The notes under the pieces: generated by a model | Told to the model about the DNA's origin: nothing | What the model saw: only the letters and a program-made list of their open reading frames with translations | The model's database searches: none | In this document: positions 52,662 to 62,028 of the stretch, in pieces | How positions within the stretch are numbered: the first letter of the stretch is position 1 | Layout of the letters: each line of letters opens with the position of its first letter | Position numbers and translations under genes: made by a program | NCBI GenBank assembly: GCA_963702495.1 | Contig: CAVPDA010000020.1 | Span: forward strand, 1 to 64,000 | DNA from: CAVPDA01 sp963702495 | Lineage (GTDB): Bacteria > Pseudomonadota > Gammaproteobacteria > Burkholderiales > Rhodocyclaceae | Direction: 5' to 3' | DNA: 64,000 nt

Positions 52662-54107
52662 TTACAGCAGGAAGATCGTGGCGAGGCCGAGAAAGATGAA
52701 GAATCCGCCCGAGTCGGTGACGGCGGTGATCAGCACCGACGAGCCGATCGCCGGGTCGCGGCCGACGCGCTGCATGGTCAGCGGTACGACGACGCCGACA
52801 GTGGCGGCCAGCAGCAGGTTGAGGGTCATGGCGGCCGTCATTACCAGTCCGAGCGGGACGCTCTTGTAGAGCCACCACGCGATCAATCCCAGCAGGCCGC
52901 CCCAGGCGATGCCGTTGAACAGGGCGACGCCGAGTTCCTTGCGCAGCAGCTTGCGCGCGTTCTCGGGCTGAATCTGCCCCATGGCGATGGCGCGCACGAT
53001 CATGGTGATGGTCTGGTTGCCCGAATTGCCGCCGATGCCGGCGACGATCGGCATCAATGCCGCCAGCGCCACCAGCTTCTCGATCGAGTTCTCGAAGGCG
53101 CCGATGACGCGCGAGGCGATGAATGCGGTCACCAGGTTGATCGCCAGCCACGCCCAGCGGTTTTTCACCGAGTCGATCACCGGCGCGAAAATGTCCTCCT
53201 CCTCGCGCAAGCCTGCCTGGGACAGGCGCTCGGCTTCCGTCGCCTCGCGAATGTAGTTGACGACGGCGGCGACGGTGACGCGGCCGACCAGGTGGTTGTC
53301 CACGTTCACCACGGGGGCGGATACCAGATCGTAGCGCTCGAACGCCTGGGCCGCCGAGTCCGCGTTGTCGTCCGGGTTGAGCGACAGCATGTCGGTGAGC
53401 ATGATCGAGGCGACCTCGGTTTCCGGGTCGCTGATCAGCAGACGGCTCAAGGGCAGCACACCGCGCAGATGTTCCTCGCGGTCCACGACGAACAACTGGT
53501 CCGTGTGGTCCGGCAGTTCGTCGAAGCGGCGCAGGTAGCGCAGCACGACCTCGAGCGACACATCCTCGCGCACCGTCACCATCTCGAAGTCCATCAGCGC
53601 GCCCACCGCGTCCTCGGGATAGGACATGGCGGCCCGCAACTGCTCCCGTTCCTCCACGTCGAGAGACAGGAACACGTCCTGCATGACCTCGCGCGGCAGA
53701 TCCGGGGCGAGGTCGGCGATTTCATCGGTGTCGAGCTGCTCGGCGGCGGCGACGAGCTCGTTCGGCTCCATCGCCTCGATCAGCGATTCGCGTACGGCGT
53801 CCGAGACTTCCAGCAGGATCTCGCCGTCGCGCTCCGCCTTCACCAGTTCCCAGACGAACAGGCGCTCGTCCAGCGGCAGCGCCTCCAGGATGTAGGCGAT
53901 ATCGGCCGGGTGCATCGCGGCGAGCTTGTTCTGCAACTCGGCGATGTGCTGCTTGTGCACCAGCGTTTCTACCAGCTCGTGGCGCGGCATCTCCTGGCGG
54001 TGCACGAGGTTCTCCACCAGCCGGTGACGGGCGAGCAGCGACTGCACCTCGCGCAGGCGCTGCTGCACATCCTCGTCGTGCTGGATCCGATCTTCCGCCT
54101 CGGTCAT
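52662..54107 (-). CDS. mgtE: Magnesium transporter MgtE
   Basis: A 481-residue channel-like transporter. An N-terminal helical sensor domain, a CBS pair (VTVREDVSLEVVLRYLRR; DLVSAPVVNVDNHLVGRVTV) and five membrane helices with GIGGNSGNQTITMIVRAIA and the C-terminal TDSGGFFIFLGLA pore motifs are seen. It imports Mg2+ under control of cytosolic Mg2+. Confidence 0.94.
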   Translation of the reverse strand: MTEAEDRIQHDEDVQQRLREVQSLLARHRLVENLVHRQEMPRHELVETLVHKQHIAELQNKLAAMHPADIAYILEALPLDERLFVWELVKAERDGEILLEVSDAVRESLIEAMEPNELVAAAEQLDTDEIADLAPDLPREVMQDVFLSLDVEEREQLRAAMSYPEDAVGALMDFEMVTVREDVSLEVVLRYLRRFDELPDHTDQLFVVDREEHLRGVLPLSRLLISDPETEVASIMLTDMLSLNPDDNADSAAQAFERYDLVSAPVVNVDNHLVGRVTVAAVVNYIREATEAERLSQAGLREEEDIFAPVIDSVKNRWAWLAINLVTAFIASRVIGAFENSIEKLVALAALMPIVAGIGGNSGNQTITMIVRAIAMGQIQPENARKLLRKELGVALFNGIAWGGLLGLIAWWLYKSVPLGLVMTAAMTLNLLLAATVGVVVPLTMQRVGRDPAIGSSVLITAVTDSGGFFIFLGLATIFLL

Positions 54108-54269
54108 GACGTCGCGCGCGAATGCAGGTAAATGCGCGATTGTACGGGTTTTGAATTGGCAGAGGCGGCGCTGCCGGGGGCTGAACTGCCGCGACGGTCG
54201 GCGGCGGCGGCCGGGCGTCGTTACGGCGCGGGCATCACCCGTGGTGCGGCAGTACGTGCAATCCGCCCG

Positions 54270-54296
54270 AAAAACGGGCCCCCGGCCGGGCGGGGG
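54270..54296 (-). terminator. Likely terminator of the DUF302 gene
   Basis: A 6-bp all-GC stem (54279-54284 with 54291-54296) sits right at the DUF302 stop and is followed on the minus strand by CCCG and then five T residues (54274-54270). The spacer before the T-run weakens the call. The remainder of 54108-54297 shows no gene. Confidence 0.45.
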
Positions 54297-54297
54297 A

Positions 54298-54690
54298 TCA
54301 GAGCTTGTCCAGCACGCGATCGAGGCGCTGCCGGACTTCCTTCGCCAGGGCTTCCACTTCCGGTTTGTCCACGAGATTCATGACGCCGATCGGGTCCATG
54401 AAATCGACGTGTACGCCGCCCTGATCGTCCTGCCGCACCACCACATTGCAAGGCAGGAGCAGGCCGATGGTCGGCTCGGCGGAAAGTGCCCGGTAGGCCA
54501 GTGGGGGGTTGCACGCGCCCAGGATGCGATAGGGCGGCATGTCCTGGTTCAGCTTCTTCTTCAGAGTCGCGGAAACATCGATCTCGCTGAGGATGCCGAA
54601 ACCTTCCTTCTGCAGTTCTTCCGTGACGCGGGTGAGGGCGGCGTCGAAGGCCAGATCGACTGTCTTGCCGAAGCCATACTTGTTCTGCAT
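54298..54690 (-). CDS. DUF302-domain protein
   Basis: A 130-residue small protein starting at 54690 behind GGAG. GFGKTVDLAFDAALTRVTEELQ, GFGILSEIDVSATLKKKL, YRILGACNPPLAYRAL and LLLPCNVVV are DUF302 signatures. Function unknown; the family often accompanies sulfur- or thiol-responsive genes. The upstream promoter carries a perfect AT-rich palindrome between -35 and -10, so it is probably repressed. Confidence 0.9.
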   Translation of the reverse strand: MQNKYGFGKTVDLAFDAALTRVTEELQKEGFGILSEIDVSATLKKKLNQDMPPYRILGACNPPLAYRALSAEPTIGLLLPCNVVVRQDDQGGVHVDFMDPIGVMNLVDKPEVEALAKEVRQRLDRVLDKL

Positions 54691-54884
54691 GATATGCTCC
54701 GTGGGGTTACGGAAAGAAAATGCTGCAGCCGGGAATGTACGGGCGAGGAGGAGGGATTCCCACCCGCGTCCCGGCTGCAGACTGAGAAGGTAGGCCAGGC
54801 GCTTTGAAGTTATCTCCCTGCCTGGCCTCACGGAGTTCGGCGGAGGGGGCCGAAGTTCCGTGGCGAGAACGGTCTCACGGCGCC

Positions 54885-54912
54885 AGTATATTAGAACTAT
54901 CTAATATGTTAA
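54885..54912 (-). promoter_or_regulatory. Promoter with embedded operator for the DUF302 gene
   Basis: On the minus strand TTAACA (54912-54907) and TATACT (54890-54885), 16 bp apart, form a near-consensus promoter. The spacer is filled by a perfect inverted repeat, ATATTAGA-ACTA-TCTAATAT (54888-54907). An operator here would block RNA polymerase. AT-rich repeats of this kind are used by ArsR-family sulfur sensors such as BigR; that match is from memory. The leader to 54690 is about 190 nt. Confidence 0.65.
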
Positions 54913-54990
54913 CCCGGGAAGATGCCTTGGGCAGGCGGCGTTGTTTTTCTGCAACTGTTGATCCCGGGCGGGGCCAACGGTGGGCCGTAC

Positions 54991-55686
54991 TCAGGGGACG
55001 TCCGAGTAGGCCATGCGCCGCTGGATGCGGTCCGCGTGGGCCTGCAAACGGGACGAAAAGCTCTTTTCGTACCTGCGCGGATTGGGCAGCATCACCGCGA
55101 GATGGGCAGCTTGGGCGGGGCCGAGCTGCGCCGCGGAGACACTGTAATAATGGCGCGCCGCTGCTTCTGCGCCGAACACCCCGCTGCCCCATTCCACCAC
55201 GTTGAGATAGACCTCCAGGATGCGGCGCTTGTCCCAGACCAGCTCCAGCATGAGAGTGATGACGGCCTCCTGCCCCTTGCGCCACGGAGTCTTGGACGGC
55301 GACAGGAACAGGTTTTTCGCCAGCTGCTGCGAAATGGTGGAGCCGCCGGCGACGGTCTTTCCCCGCCTCTGATTCTTTTCCATCGCCTTCTGCATTGCTT
55401 CCCAATCGAAGCCCTCGTGGTCGATGAACTTGTCGTCCTCGGCGGCGACGACCGCCCGCTTGAGGTGATTCGAAATGCGCTCATAGGGCACCCACTGATA
55501 CTTGATCTGGGCCTTGGGGTTCTTCTCACGCAGTTCGTCGAGCCGAATCTGCATGAAGCTGGTTTCGCTCGGGCTGAAGAAGCGCCACCACACGATGTGG
55601 CCGAAATACCAGAGCTGGTAGGACAGGGCGATCAGCACCAGGGCAGCCATCACCCGTCGCACCCAATGCCAGGTAGTCCGGACCAA
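54991..55686 (-). CDS. mtgA: Monofunctional peptidoglycan transglycosylase MtgA
   Basis: A 231-residue protein read from TTG at 55686. One N-terminal membrane span is followed by a GT51 domain with VAAEDDKFIDHEGFDWEAM (catalytic Glu), GGSTISQQLAKNLFLSP and KRRILEVYLNVVEWG. It polymerises lipid II glycan strands. It follows aroE by five bases. Confidence 0.94.
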   Translation of the reverse strand: MVRTTWHWVRRVMAALVLIALSYQLWYFGHIVWWRFFSPSETSFMQIRLDELREKNPKAQIKYQWVPYERISNHLKRAVVAAEDDKFIDHEGFDWEAMQKAMEKNQRRGKTVAGGSTISQQLAKNLFLSPSKTPWRKGQEAVITLMLELVWDKRRILEVYLNVVEWGSGVFGAEAAARHYYSVSAAQLGPAQAAHLAVMLPNPRRYEKSFSSRLQAHADRIQRRMAYSDVP

Positions 55687-55691
55687 GAGGA

Positions 55692-56537
55692 TCAGCCCTG
55701 GCGCAGGCGGGCCAGCACCGCAGCGGTATGCGGACGCACGCCGCGCCAGAGGAAGAAAGCTTCGGCGGCCTGCTCCACCAACATGCCCAAGCCGTCTGCC
55801 AGCCGCGCCGCGCCCTGGTCCCGCGCCCGCCGCAGGAAGGCGGTCAGGCCCTTGCCGTACATCATGTCGTAGGCCAGAGCGCCGCTGGCGTAGAGTCCGT
55901 CCGGCAGATCGGGCGCGTCGCCGGCGAGACTGGCAGAGGTGGCGTTGATCACAATGTCGAATTCGGCGCCCGCCAGCGCTGCGAAGCCGCAGGCAGCGAT
56001 CGGGACTTCGACACCCGCTGCGCCGTCGCGGGAAGCGACGGTTTCGAACTCCTCGGCCAGGATTTCGGCCTTGGTCACGGTGCGGTTGGCAAGAGTGAGG
56101 GAGTGCGGTTGCTGAGCCAGCAGCGGGAGCAGCACACCGCGCGCGGCGCCGCCCGCACCCAGCAGCAGGATGCGGCTGCCATGCAGGGTGCAGCCGAGGT
56201 TGGCGACGAGATCCGTCACGAGGCCGACGCCGTCGGTGTTGTCACCGTCCAATTCGCCGTCCCGGAAAGTCAGGGTATTCACCGCCCGTGCCACCGATGC
56301 GCGCAGCGAGTGCCGCGTCGCCAGGGCGTAGGCCTCCTGCTTGAACGGCACCGTGACGTTGGCGCCGCGGCCGCCGGCAGCGGCGAAGGCGCGGACGGCG
56401 TGAATGAAGCCGTCCGGCGGCGCCAGGATCGCCTCGTAGCTCAGATCCTGGCCGGTCTGGCGCGCGAAGGCGGCGTGGATCTGCGGCGACTTGCTGTGAG
56501 CTATCGGATTGCCGAAGACGGCGTAACGGTCGGTCAT
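55692..56537 (-). CDS. aroE: Shikimate dehydrogenase AroE
   Basis: A 281-residue enzyme starting at MTDRYAVFGNPIAHSKSP (56537). NVTVPFKQEA holds the catalytic Lys, GDNTDGVGLVTDL the Asp, and LLLGAGGAARGVLLPL binds NADP. It reduces 3-dehydroshikimate. Upstream lies a TonB-domain gene overlapping by no more than a few bases. Confidence 0.94.
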   Translation of the reverse strand: MTDRYAVFGNPIAHSKSPQIHAAFARQTGQDLSYEAILAPPDGFIHAVRAFAAAGGRGANVTVPFKQEAYALATRHSLRASVARAVNTLTFRDGELDGDNTDGVGLVTDLVANLGCTLHGSRILLLGAGGAARGVLLPLLAQQPHSLTLANRTVTKAEILAEEFETVASRDGAAGVEVPIAACGFAALAGAEFDIVINATSASLAGDAPDLPDGLYASGALAYDMMYGKGLTAFLRRARDQGAARLADGLGMLVEQAAEAFFLWRGVRPHTAAVLARLRQG

Positions 56538-56547
56538 CGTTGCGCCG

Positions 56548-57531
56548 TCAGTCCGAAGCCAGGCGATCGGCATTGGTGAACGTCCAGGTGCGGGTGATCA
56601 CCAGAATATCCACGCTTTGCCGCAACTTCGGCGGAAACTGACCGAACGGTCCCGACATCTCGACGATGCGGCGGGCGGCATCGTCCAGAATCCTGTGCCC
56701 CGAGGAACGGGTGATCTCGATGACATCGACCTCGCCGTCGGCGCGGATCGCGACCGAAAGCACCAGGCTGCCATACATCTTGCCCTTTGCCGCCTCCGGG
56801 TAATTCAGATTGCCGACGCGCTCCACCTTGAGCCGCCAGTCTTCCACGTACTGGGCTTCGACCGCTTCCACGGTGCGCGTGCCGACGAACTTCTTGCGCG
56901 GCCGCTTGTTGTATTCCTCGATCTGCCGCGAGATCTGCGCCTCCATGCGCGCCATCGCCAGCGCGGTCTGGGCCAGGTCGGCGCCCGTCACCGGTGTCGG
57001 CGGCTGCGGTTGCTCCGCTTTTTCCTGGGGAACGGCCGGAACCGACTTCTCGCTGCGCATCCGCGTCAGCAACTTCTGCTGCTGCGCCTCGAGTTGCTGC
57101 ACGCGGCGCTGGGCCTCGATCACTTCCTGGCCTTCCACCTGGCTGCGGTTGGGCGGCAGCGGCGTCTTGGCGCGGCGGTTTTCATCGGTGTTGCCACCGC
57201 CGTCCAGATTGGCCTGGGCCCGCGCCTGCGGCTGCGTCGGCCGGGTCGCGCTCTTGCTGTTCACCAGAATGACTTCGAGCTGCGAGTCCCGCACCTTGTT
57301 GAGCATCATTTCCGGCAGGCGGAAATGGATCGACAGGACGATGGCATGGAGAAAGAGCGAGGCCGCCAGCGCCAGAGTGAAGTTGCGGGCGGGCGGGTCC
57401 ATCTCGGCCAGCGGTCCCGGCCAGGCGAAGGAACGAGGCTGCGGCGCGCGCGCAGGCCGCGCCCGCGGCTTCTGTCGCGGCCGGCCTTTAGTCGGTTGCG
57501 AGCGCGGCGTCGAGGCTTTGTGCGGCTTCAT
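56548..57531 (-). CDS. TonB C-terminal-domain energy transducer-like protein
   Basis: About 327 residues from ATG 57531; an ATG at 57402 is the other candidate and gives no RNB overlap. A basic Pro-rich head, one membrane span (FTLALAASLFLHAIVLSIHF), a coiled coil (EAQRRVQQLEAQQQKLL) and a C-terminal TonB-like domain (YVEDWRLKVERVGNLNYP, RILDDAARRIVEMSGPF) are seen. It is not linked to exbBD, so it may act in envelope tethering and not in receptor energising. The gene lies between RNB nuclease and aroE. Confidence 0.8.
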   Translation of the reverse strand: MKPHKASTPRSQPTKGRPRQKPRARPARAPQPRSFAWPGPLAEMDPPARNFTLALAASLFLHAIVLSIHFRLPEMMLNKVRDSQLEVILVNSKSATRPTQPQARAQANLDGGGNTDENRRAKTPLPPNRSQVEGQEVIEAQRRVQQLEAQQQKLLTRMRSEKSVPAVPQEKAEQPQPPTPVTGADLAQTALAMARMEAQISRQIEEYNKRPRKKFVGTRTVEAVEAQYVEDWRLKVERVGNLNYPEAAKGKMYGSLVLSVAIRADGEVDVIEITRSSGHRILDDAARRIVEMSGPFGQFPPKLRQSVDILVITRTWTFTNADRLASD

Positions 57532-59395
57532 CGCTGGGTAGCGTGGCCAGGTAGCGGGCGTCCGCCACGACGTCGAGGAGGTCGATACGTTCGATGGCAA
57601 CACTCATGCGCGTCCCCGGATTGCTCGCCGGAACCGACGGTACCCGAAGGTACAACGGAATCGCCTCCAGCCGCACCAGGCTCTCGCGCACGACGCGCGC
57701 AGTGGTCTCGGCGATGCCGTGCTGCAGCAGCCAGCGCAGGCACCAGTAGCGCTCCATGTTGCGCTGGAATTCGCCGTAGGCGGCATAGGTCAGCTCGAAA
57801 TCGCGCATGGCGGCGAGCAGGCTTTCCGAACGCGGCGCGAACGGCGGCGGATCGCCCTTCAGGCAGGCGACGAGCTGCCACTGGTTGACCAGATCGACAT
57901 AGCGGCGGAGCGGCGAGGACGACCACGCGTACTGCTCCACGCCGAGGCCCTCGTGGGGTGCGGCGACGGTGGTCATGCGCACTTTGCCCGCGCTCTGGGC
58001 GCGATAGATGGCGGGCGCACCTTCGTCCGCCAGCAGCTTGCCCCAGGTGCTGTTGGCCACGATCATCAGTTCGGCCACCAGCTTGTCGAGCGGCGAGCCG
58101 CGCCGGCGCTGCTCGATGGTGACATGCCCCGGTCCGTGCCCGGTCTGCACGGTCCAGTTGACATTGAAGTTGTAGTCCATCTGCGTCTGATTGGCGGCGG
58201 GTTTGCCCCGGCCGGCCTCCAGCACACAGGCGAGTTCCCACAGAAAAGTGAGTTCGCGCTTGAACGGGAAGTCCGGTCCGCCCTCGGCCAGCGTCACTTC
58301 ATTGAACAAAGGCTCGATGTCGTGGTGGCGCAGGTTGGCCACCACGGGTACGCGCTCGACGCGCGATTCGGTGGCGGCGATGCGCAGGTCGGAATCGACG
58401 TCCAGGTAGAGCGAAACTGCCGGGCACTCGCGGCCGGCGCTCAGGGTGAAGCGCTCGACTGCCTCGTCCGGCAGCATGGTGATCTTGCTGCCGGGCATAT
58501 ACACGGTGGACAGGCGCTTGCGGGCGATCGCGTCGAGGGCGGAACCGGGGCCGAATCCCAGGCCCGGCGCGGCGATGTGGATGCCGACGCGATAGCCGCC
58601 GCCGGCGCGCGGCGTCAGGGAAAACGCGTCGTCGATTTCGGTGGTGGTGGCGTCGTCGATGCTGATTGCCTGGACCGCGGCCAGCGGCAGATCGGCGAGT
58701 TCGGTGGCGGTGCCGTATTCGCCGAATTGCGTTCCGGCAGGAAAGTACTCGAACAGAAAGCGGTTCAGGTGGTAGTCGTGGGTCGAGGCCAGCGCGCCGC
58801 AGCGGTCGAGCAGATGGATCGCCGACAAGCCGGTCTGCTCGCACGCCGCTTCCAGGGCCTTGGTTTCGATCCGGTTGCGGTCGGGCTTGTACAGCAGTTG
58901 GGCAAGCAGGGGCCGGAATTCCTCGGGCAGTGCGAAGCGCTGCAATTCCGCCACCATGCGCTCGATGGCGGCCGCCTGCTGGCGCTTCTTCTCCAGGCCC
59001 GACAGGGCGGCCTTGAGGATGTCCGGCGGCGCCTTGCGGAAACGCCCCTTGCCCTTGCGGTGGAAGTAGATCGGCGCCGCATGCAGGCGCAGCAGGATCG
59101 CCGCCGCCTCGACCGGCAGAGGAGTGTGTCCGTAGTAGTCGCGTGCCAGTTCGTCGAAGGCGAACTCCGCCTCGCCGCACACTTCCCACAGGAACTCCGT
59201 GTCGATGTCTTCCGCCTGCGCTTCGGCTCTCTCCAGCAGGGCGGCGGGAGCGGGCTCGGAGAAGTGCAGCAGCACGTTGGCGGTCTTGATCTTGGCGCGG
59301 CGGCCGGAGGTGGTCTCCAGTTGCAGCGAAGTGCCGTTGTCGGCGAGCACGATGCCGGCCTTGAAGGCACCGTCCTCTTCAAACAGGACATTCAT
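57488..59395 (-). CDS. RNB-domain exoribonuclease (RNase II/R family)
   Basis: A 635-residue 3'-5' exoribonuclease. An N-terminal RNA-binding part leads to the RNB core: AISIDDATTTEIDDAFSL carries the metal-binding Asp cluster, YRVGIHIAAPG, YMPGSKITMLPDE and WSSSPLRRYVDLVNQWQLV follow. It degrades RNA processively. The C-terminal S1 domain of full RNase R is short or absent. The gene overlaps the TonB-domain gene if the latter starts at 57531. Confidence 0.88.
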   Translation of the reverse strand: MNVLFEEDGAFKAGIVLADNGTSLQLETTSGRRAKIKTANVLLHFSEPAPAALLERAEAQAEDIDTEFLWEVCGEAEFAFDELARDYYGHTPLPVEAAAILLRLHAAPIYFHRKGKGRFRKAPPDILKAALSGLEKKRQQAAAIERMVAELQRFALPEEFRPLLAQLLYKPDRNRIETKALEAACEQTGLSAIHLLDRCGALASTHDYHLNRFLFEYFPAGTQFGEYGTATELADLPLAAVQAISIDDATTTEIDDAFSLTPRAGGGYRVGIHIAAPGLGFGPGSALDAIARKRLSTVYMPGSKITMLPDEAVERFTLSAGRECPAVSLYLDVDSDLRIAATESRVERVPVVANLRHHDIEPLFNEVTLAEGGPDFPFKRELTFLWELACVLEAGRGKPAANQTQMDYNFNVNWTVQTGHGPGHVTIEQRRRGSPLDKLVAELMIVANSTWGKLLADEGAPAIYRAQSAGKVRMTTVAAPHEGLGVEQYAWSSSPLRRYVDLVNQWQLVACLKGDPPPFAPRSESLLAAMRDFELTYAAYGEFQRNMERYWCLRWLLQHGIAETTARVVRESLVRLEAIPLYLRVPSVPASNPGTRMSVAIERIDLLDVVADARYLATLPSDEAAQSLDAALATD

Positions 59396-59508
59396 GGGAG
59401 TCGCCGGGCAGGAGTAGCGGCTGGGGTACGGCTCGGCATTATAACGGCAGAGGCCGGCACGGCTAGAGCGATGCCACGAGCTCGCAGTGCGCCTGCCTCA
59501 CAGGGATA

Positions 59509-60075
59509 TCAGAGCAGCCCGGCGAATTCCAGGATCGGATCCAGAAAGTCGTCGAAGCTCTGGAAACCGTGATCACCGCCTTCGATCACCGTCTGGCGCG
59601 CGCCCGCATACTTCGCCAACGCCTGGCGGTAGTCGAGAAGCTCGTCGCCGGTCTCGACCAGGAGCCAATATCTCTCCGGGCGCGAGATACGTTCCACCTC
59701 CAGCGCCTTCATCTGCGCCACGTGCTCCAGCGTGAAGTCGAAGGTTTCGCCGGTATAGAGGTTGGTCTGGGGGCCGATGAATTCCGCCAGCGACAGGTGC
59801 GCCACCACCGCCGGGTTCATCAGCACCGCCTTCGCGCCGTGTTTCTCGGCCAGGTGGGTGGCGTAGAAGCCGCCGAGGGAGCTTCCCACCAGAGTCGGCG
59901 GCTGCTGCGATGCTGCGACCGCCGTTGCGGCCAATTCGATCGCGGCGCGCGGACTCACCGGCAATTGCTCGCACCAGAAGCGGTCGCCGATGCCGCGCCG
60001 CTCCATGTGTTGCCTGAGCCGCTGTGCCTTGCTGGACGCGGGCGAGGAGCGGAAGCCGTGCAAATACACGATCAA
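59509..60075 (-). CDS. yqiA: YqiA-type alpha/beta-hydrolase esterase
   Basis: About 188 residues from a TTG at 60075 that overlaps the native uppP stop (TTGA). IVYLHGFRSSPASSKAQRL, LVGSSLGGFYATHLAEKHG with nucleophile Ser, VLMNPAVVAHL and GDHGFQSFDDFLDPI are YqiA motifs; the C-terminal GDHGF carries the catalytic His. It reads in one open frame with the upstream uppP only because of a single-base shift in uppP. Confidence 0.85.
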   Translation of the reverse strand: MIVYLHGFRSSPASSKAQRLRQHMERRGIGDRFWCEQLPVSPRAAIELAATAVAASQQPPTLVGSSLGGFYATHLAEKHGAKAVLMNPAVVAHLSLAEFIGPQTNLYTGETFDFTLEHVAQMKALEVERISRPERYWLLVETGDELLDYRQALAKYAGARQTVIEGGDHGFQSFDDFLDPILEFAGLL

Positions 60076-60897
60076 GGTTGCGTCCAGTCCACCCAGCCGA
60101 AGTGCCACGTCGCCAGCACCAGCAGCGCCGAAGGCGATGCGATACCAGGCGAAGGCCGTGAAATCATGGGTGCTGATGAAGCGCAGCAGGGCGCGCACCG
60201 CAATGAAGGCCGAGACGAAAGCCGCGACGAAGCCGATCGCGAACATGCCGAGGTCGTGGGCGGCGAGCAGGCTCTGCTCCTTGTACAACTGGTAGAGGGT
60301 CGCGATGCCCAGGGTCGGAATGGCGAGGAAGAAGGAGAACTCGGTCGCCGCCTTGCGCGACAGGCCGAACAGCAGGCCGCCGATGATGGTGGCGCCGGAG
60401 CGGGACATTCCCGGCAGCAGGGCGAAGGCCTGCGCCAGCCCGAGCTTGAGCGCATCGAGCGCCGTCACGTCGTCCACCGACTCGACACGAATGCGATGCT
60501 GGCGCCGCTCGGCCCACAGGATCACGACGGCGCCGACGATCGAGGTCACGGCCACGGTCACGGGATTGAACAGAAAGGCCTTGATCTGCTTGCCGAACGC
60601 CAGCCCCAGCAGGGCCAGCGGCAGGAAGGCGATGAACAGGTTGAGGACGAAGCGCTGCGCCTGCCGCTCCCGCGTCAAACCGGCCAGTACGGCGCCGATC
60701 TTGGCCCGGTATTCCCAGACCACCGCCAGGATTGCCCCGGACTGGATCACGATCTCGAACAGCTTGCCCTTGTCGTCGTTGAAATTGAGCAGGTCGCCGA
60801 CGACGATGAGGTGGCCGGTGCTGGAAATCGGCAGGAATTCGGTGAGTCCTTCGACGATGCCCAGTATCAGGGCCTTGAAAAGCAGGATCGGATCCAT
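60072..60897 (-). pseudogene. uppP: Undecaprenyl-diphosphatase UppP (BacA), frameshifted near the end
   Basis: A membrane phosphatase that recycles the lipid carrier of cell-wall synthesis. Motifs GLTEFLPISSTGH and LPGMSRSGATIIGGLLFGLSRK are intact. The frame reads normally to AWYRIAFG near 60130; from there the family's expected tail, LLVLATWHFGWVDW, is found one base out of frame and stops at 60072. Removing one base near 60126 restores a normal gene. As read, the shift would fuse the protein to YqiA. Confidence 0.88.
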
Positions 60898-60978
60898 CGG
60901 CAGGCGGTGTTGGCGGGGAGGGCGCGCATTATAGCGTGCGCGACCTGCGCGATTGCCTCAGGCCGTAGGGTGCGCACT

Positions 60979-61051
60979 CCCTCACCCCCGACCCCTCTCC
61001 CGAAAGGGCGAGGGGAGGCTCGACCCTCCTCTCCCCCGTCCCGGGGGAGAG
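60979..61051. repeat. GC-rich REP-like palindromic element
   Basis: A C/T-rich stretch with two inverted repeats; the clearest is a 10-bp stem (61029-61038 with 61042-61051) with a 3-nt loop. Such 'CCCTCTCCC...GGGAGAGGG' units are common dispersed repeats in betaproteobacteria. No T-run follows on either strand. It fills most of the uppP/pseudouridine-synthase gap. Confidence 0.55.
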
Positions 61052-61170
61052 GTTGGGAGAGAGGGCTGGCGCACCGCTCGGCGGCGGTTGAATTGGCGCG
61101 CCGGAGCTCGCCACCGGCAACGGGGGAGTGGAGTCGGGCGGCGGGGAAATGCCCACCCCGCGCGCCGGGC

Positions 61171-62028
61171 TCAGAATTTCTCGTCGGCCCGCAGATAGCG
61201 CCATTTGCCCGGCGGCAGCTTGCCCAGCACGACGCTGCCGATGCGGATGCGCTTGAGGCCGACGACCTTGAGGCCGACCAGTTCGCACATGCGCCGGATC
61301 TGGCGCTTCTTGCCTTCGCGCAGCACGAAGCGCAACTGGTCCTCGTTCTGCCACGACACCTTGGCCGGCTTCAGCTTGGCGCCGTCCAGCGACAGGCCGT
61401 AGTTGAGTTGGCGCAGCGCCTGCGGCGACAGCGTGCCTTCGACGCGCACCAGATACTCCTTCTCGACGGTCGAATCGTCGCCGATGAGCCTGCGCGCGAC
61501 GCGGCCGTCCTGGGTGAACACCAGCAGGCCGCTGGAGTCGATGTCGAGCCGTCCGGCCGGCGCCAGACCGCGCAGGTGGCTCGGCTGGAAGCGCAGCGGC
61601 AGCGGGTCTTCCGACCAGCGATTCTGCGCTCGCAACAGCACCATCGCCGGCCTGTAGCCTTCCTCGGCCTGGCCCGAGACATAGCTGATCGGCTTGTGCA
61701 GCAGGAAGGTCACCGCTTCGCCCTGCAGCCTCGTCGCCGCCGGGTCGATCTCGATGCGGACATCGGGCGCCACCCGCGTGCCCAGTACGCTCACCACCTG
61801 GCCATCGACGCGCACCCAGCCGCTGCGGATCCACTCGTCGGCTTCGCGGCGCGAGCACAGTTCGCGTTCGCTCATGATTTTGGACAGGCGCGGCAAGTCG
61901 GGCCTTGCGCCGGTCGTCGCGGCGTGGCGGGCGGCGCGGGACCGCGTCGGCGGCACGACGGACTCGGGCAGTACTGGTCCGTAGAACCGCTGCTTGGCCG
62001 TGGTTGCGCCGGCAGCGTCCTGGTGCAA
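61171..62028 (-). CDS. 23S rRNA pseudouridine synthase, RluF-like (N-terminus uncertain)
   Basis: An RsuA/RluF-family enzyme: LPRLSKIMSERELCSRREADEWI is the S4 domain, GRLDIDSSGLLVFTQDGRVARRLIG the catalytic region with Asp, and REGKKRQIRRMCELVGLKVVGLKRIRIG the C-terminal signature. The frame from 62028 opens inside a low-complexity Ala/Pro/Arg linker. A more natural start, MPRRPTLKLPDKPE at 62374, lies one frame over and joins through KFGVKPLAKK near 62265, so a frameshift is likely. Modified uridine position is inferred only. Confidence 0.82.
   Translation of the reverse strand: MHQDAAGATTAKQRFYGPVLPESVVPPTRSRAARHAATTGARPDLPRLSKIMSERELCSRREADEWIRSGWVRVDGQVVSVLGTRVAPDVRIEIDPAATRLQGEAVTFLLHKPISYVSGQAEEGYRPAMVLLRAQNRWSEDPLPLRFQPSHLRGLAPAGRLDIDSSGLLVFTQDGRVARRLIGDDSTVEKEYLVRVEGTLSPQALRQLNYGLSLDGAKLKPAKVSWQNEDQLRFVLREGKKRQIRRMCELVGLKVVGLKRIRIGSVVLGKLPPGKWRYLRADEKF

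Noticed and set aside
59509..60897. A natural UppP-YqiA fusion protein
   Set aside because: The native UppP tail and stop lie one base out of frame and the esterase has its own start overlapping that stop.
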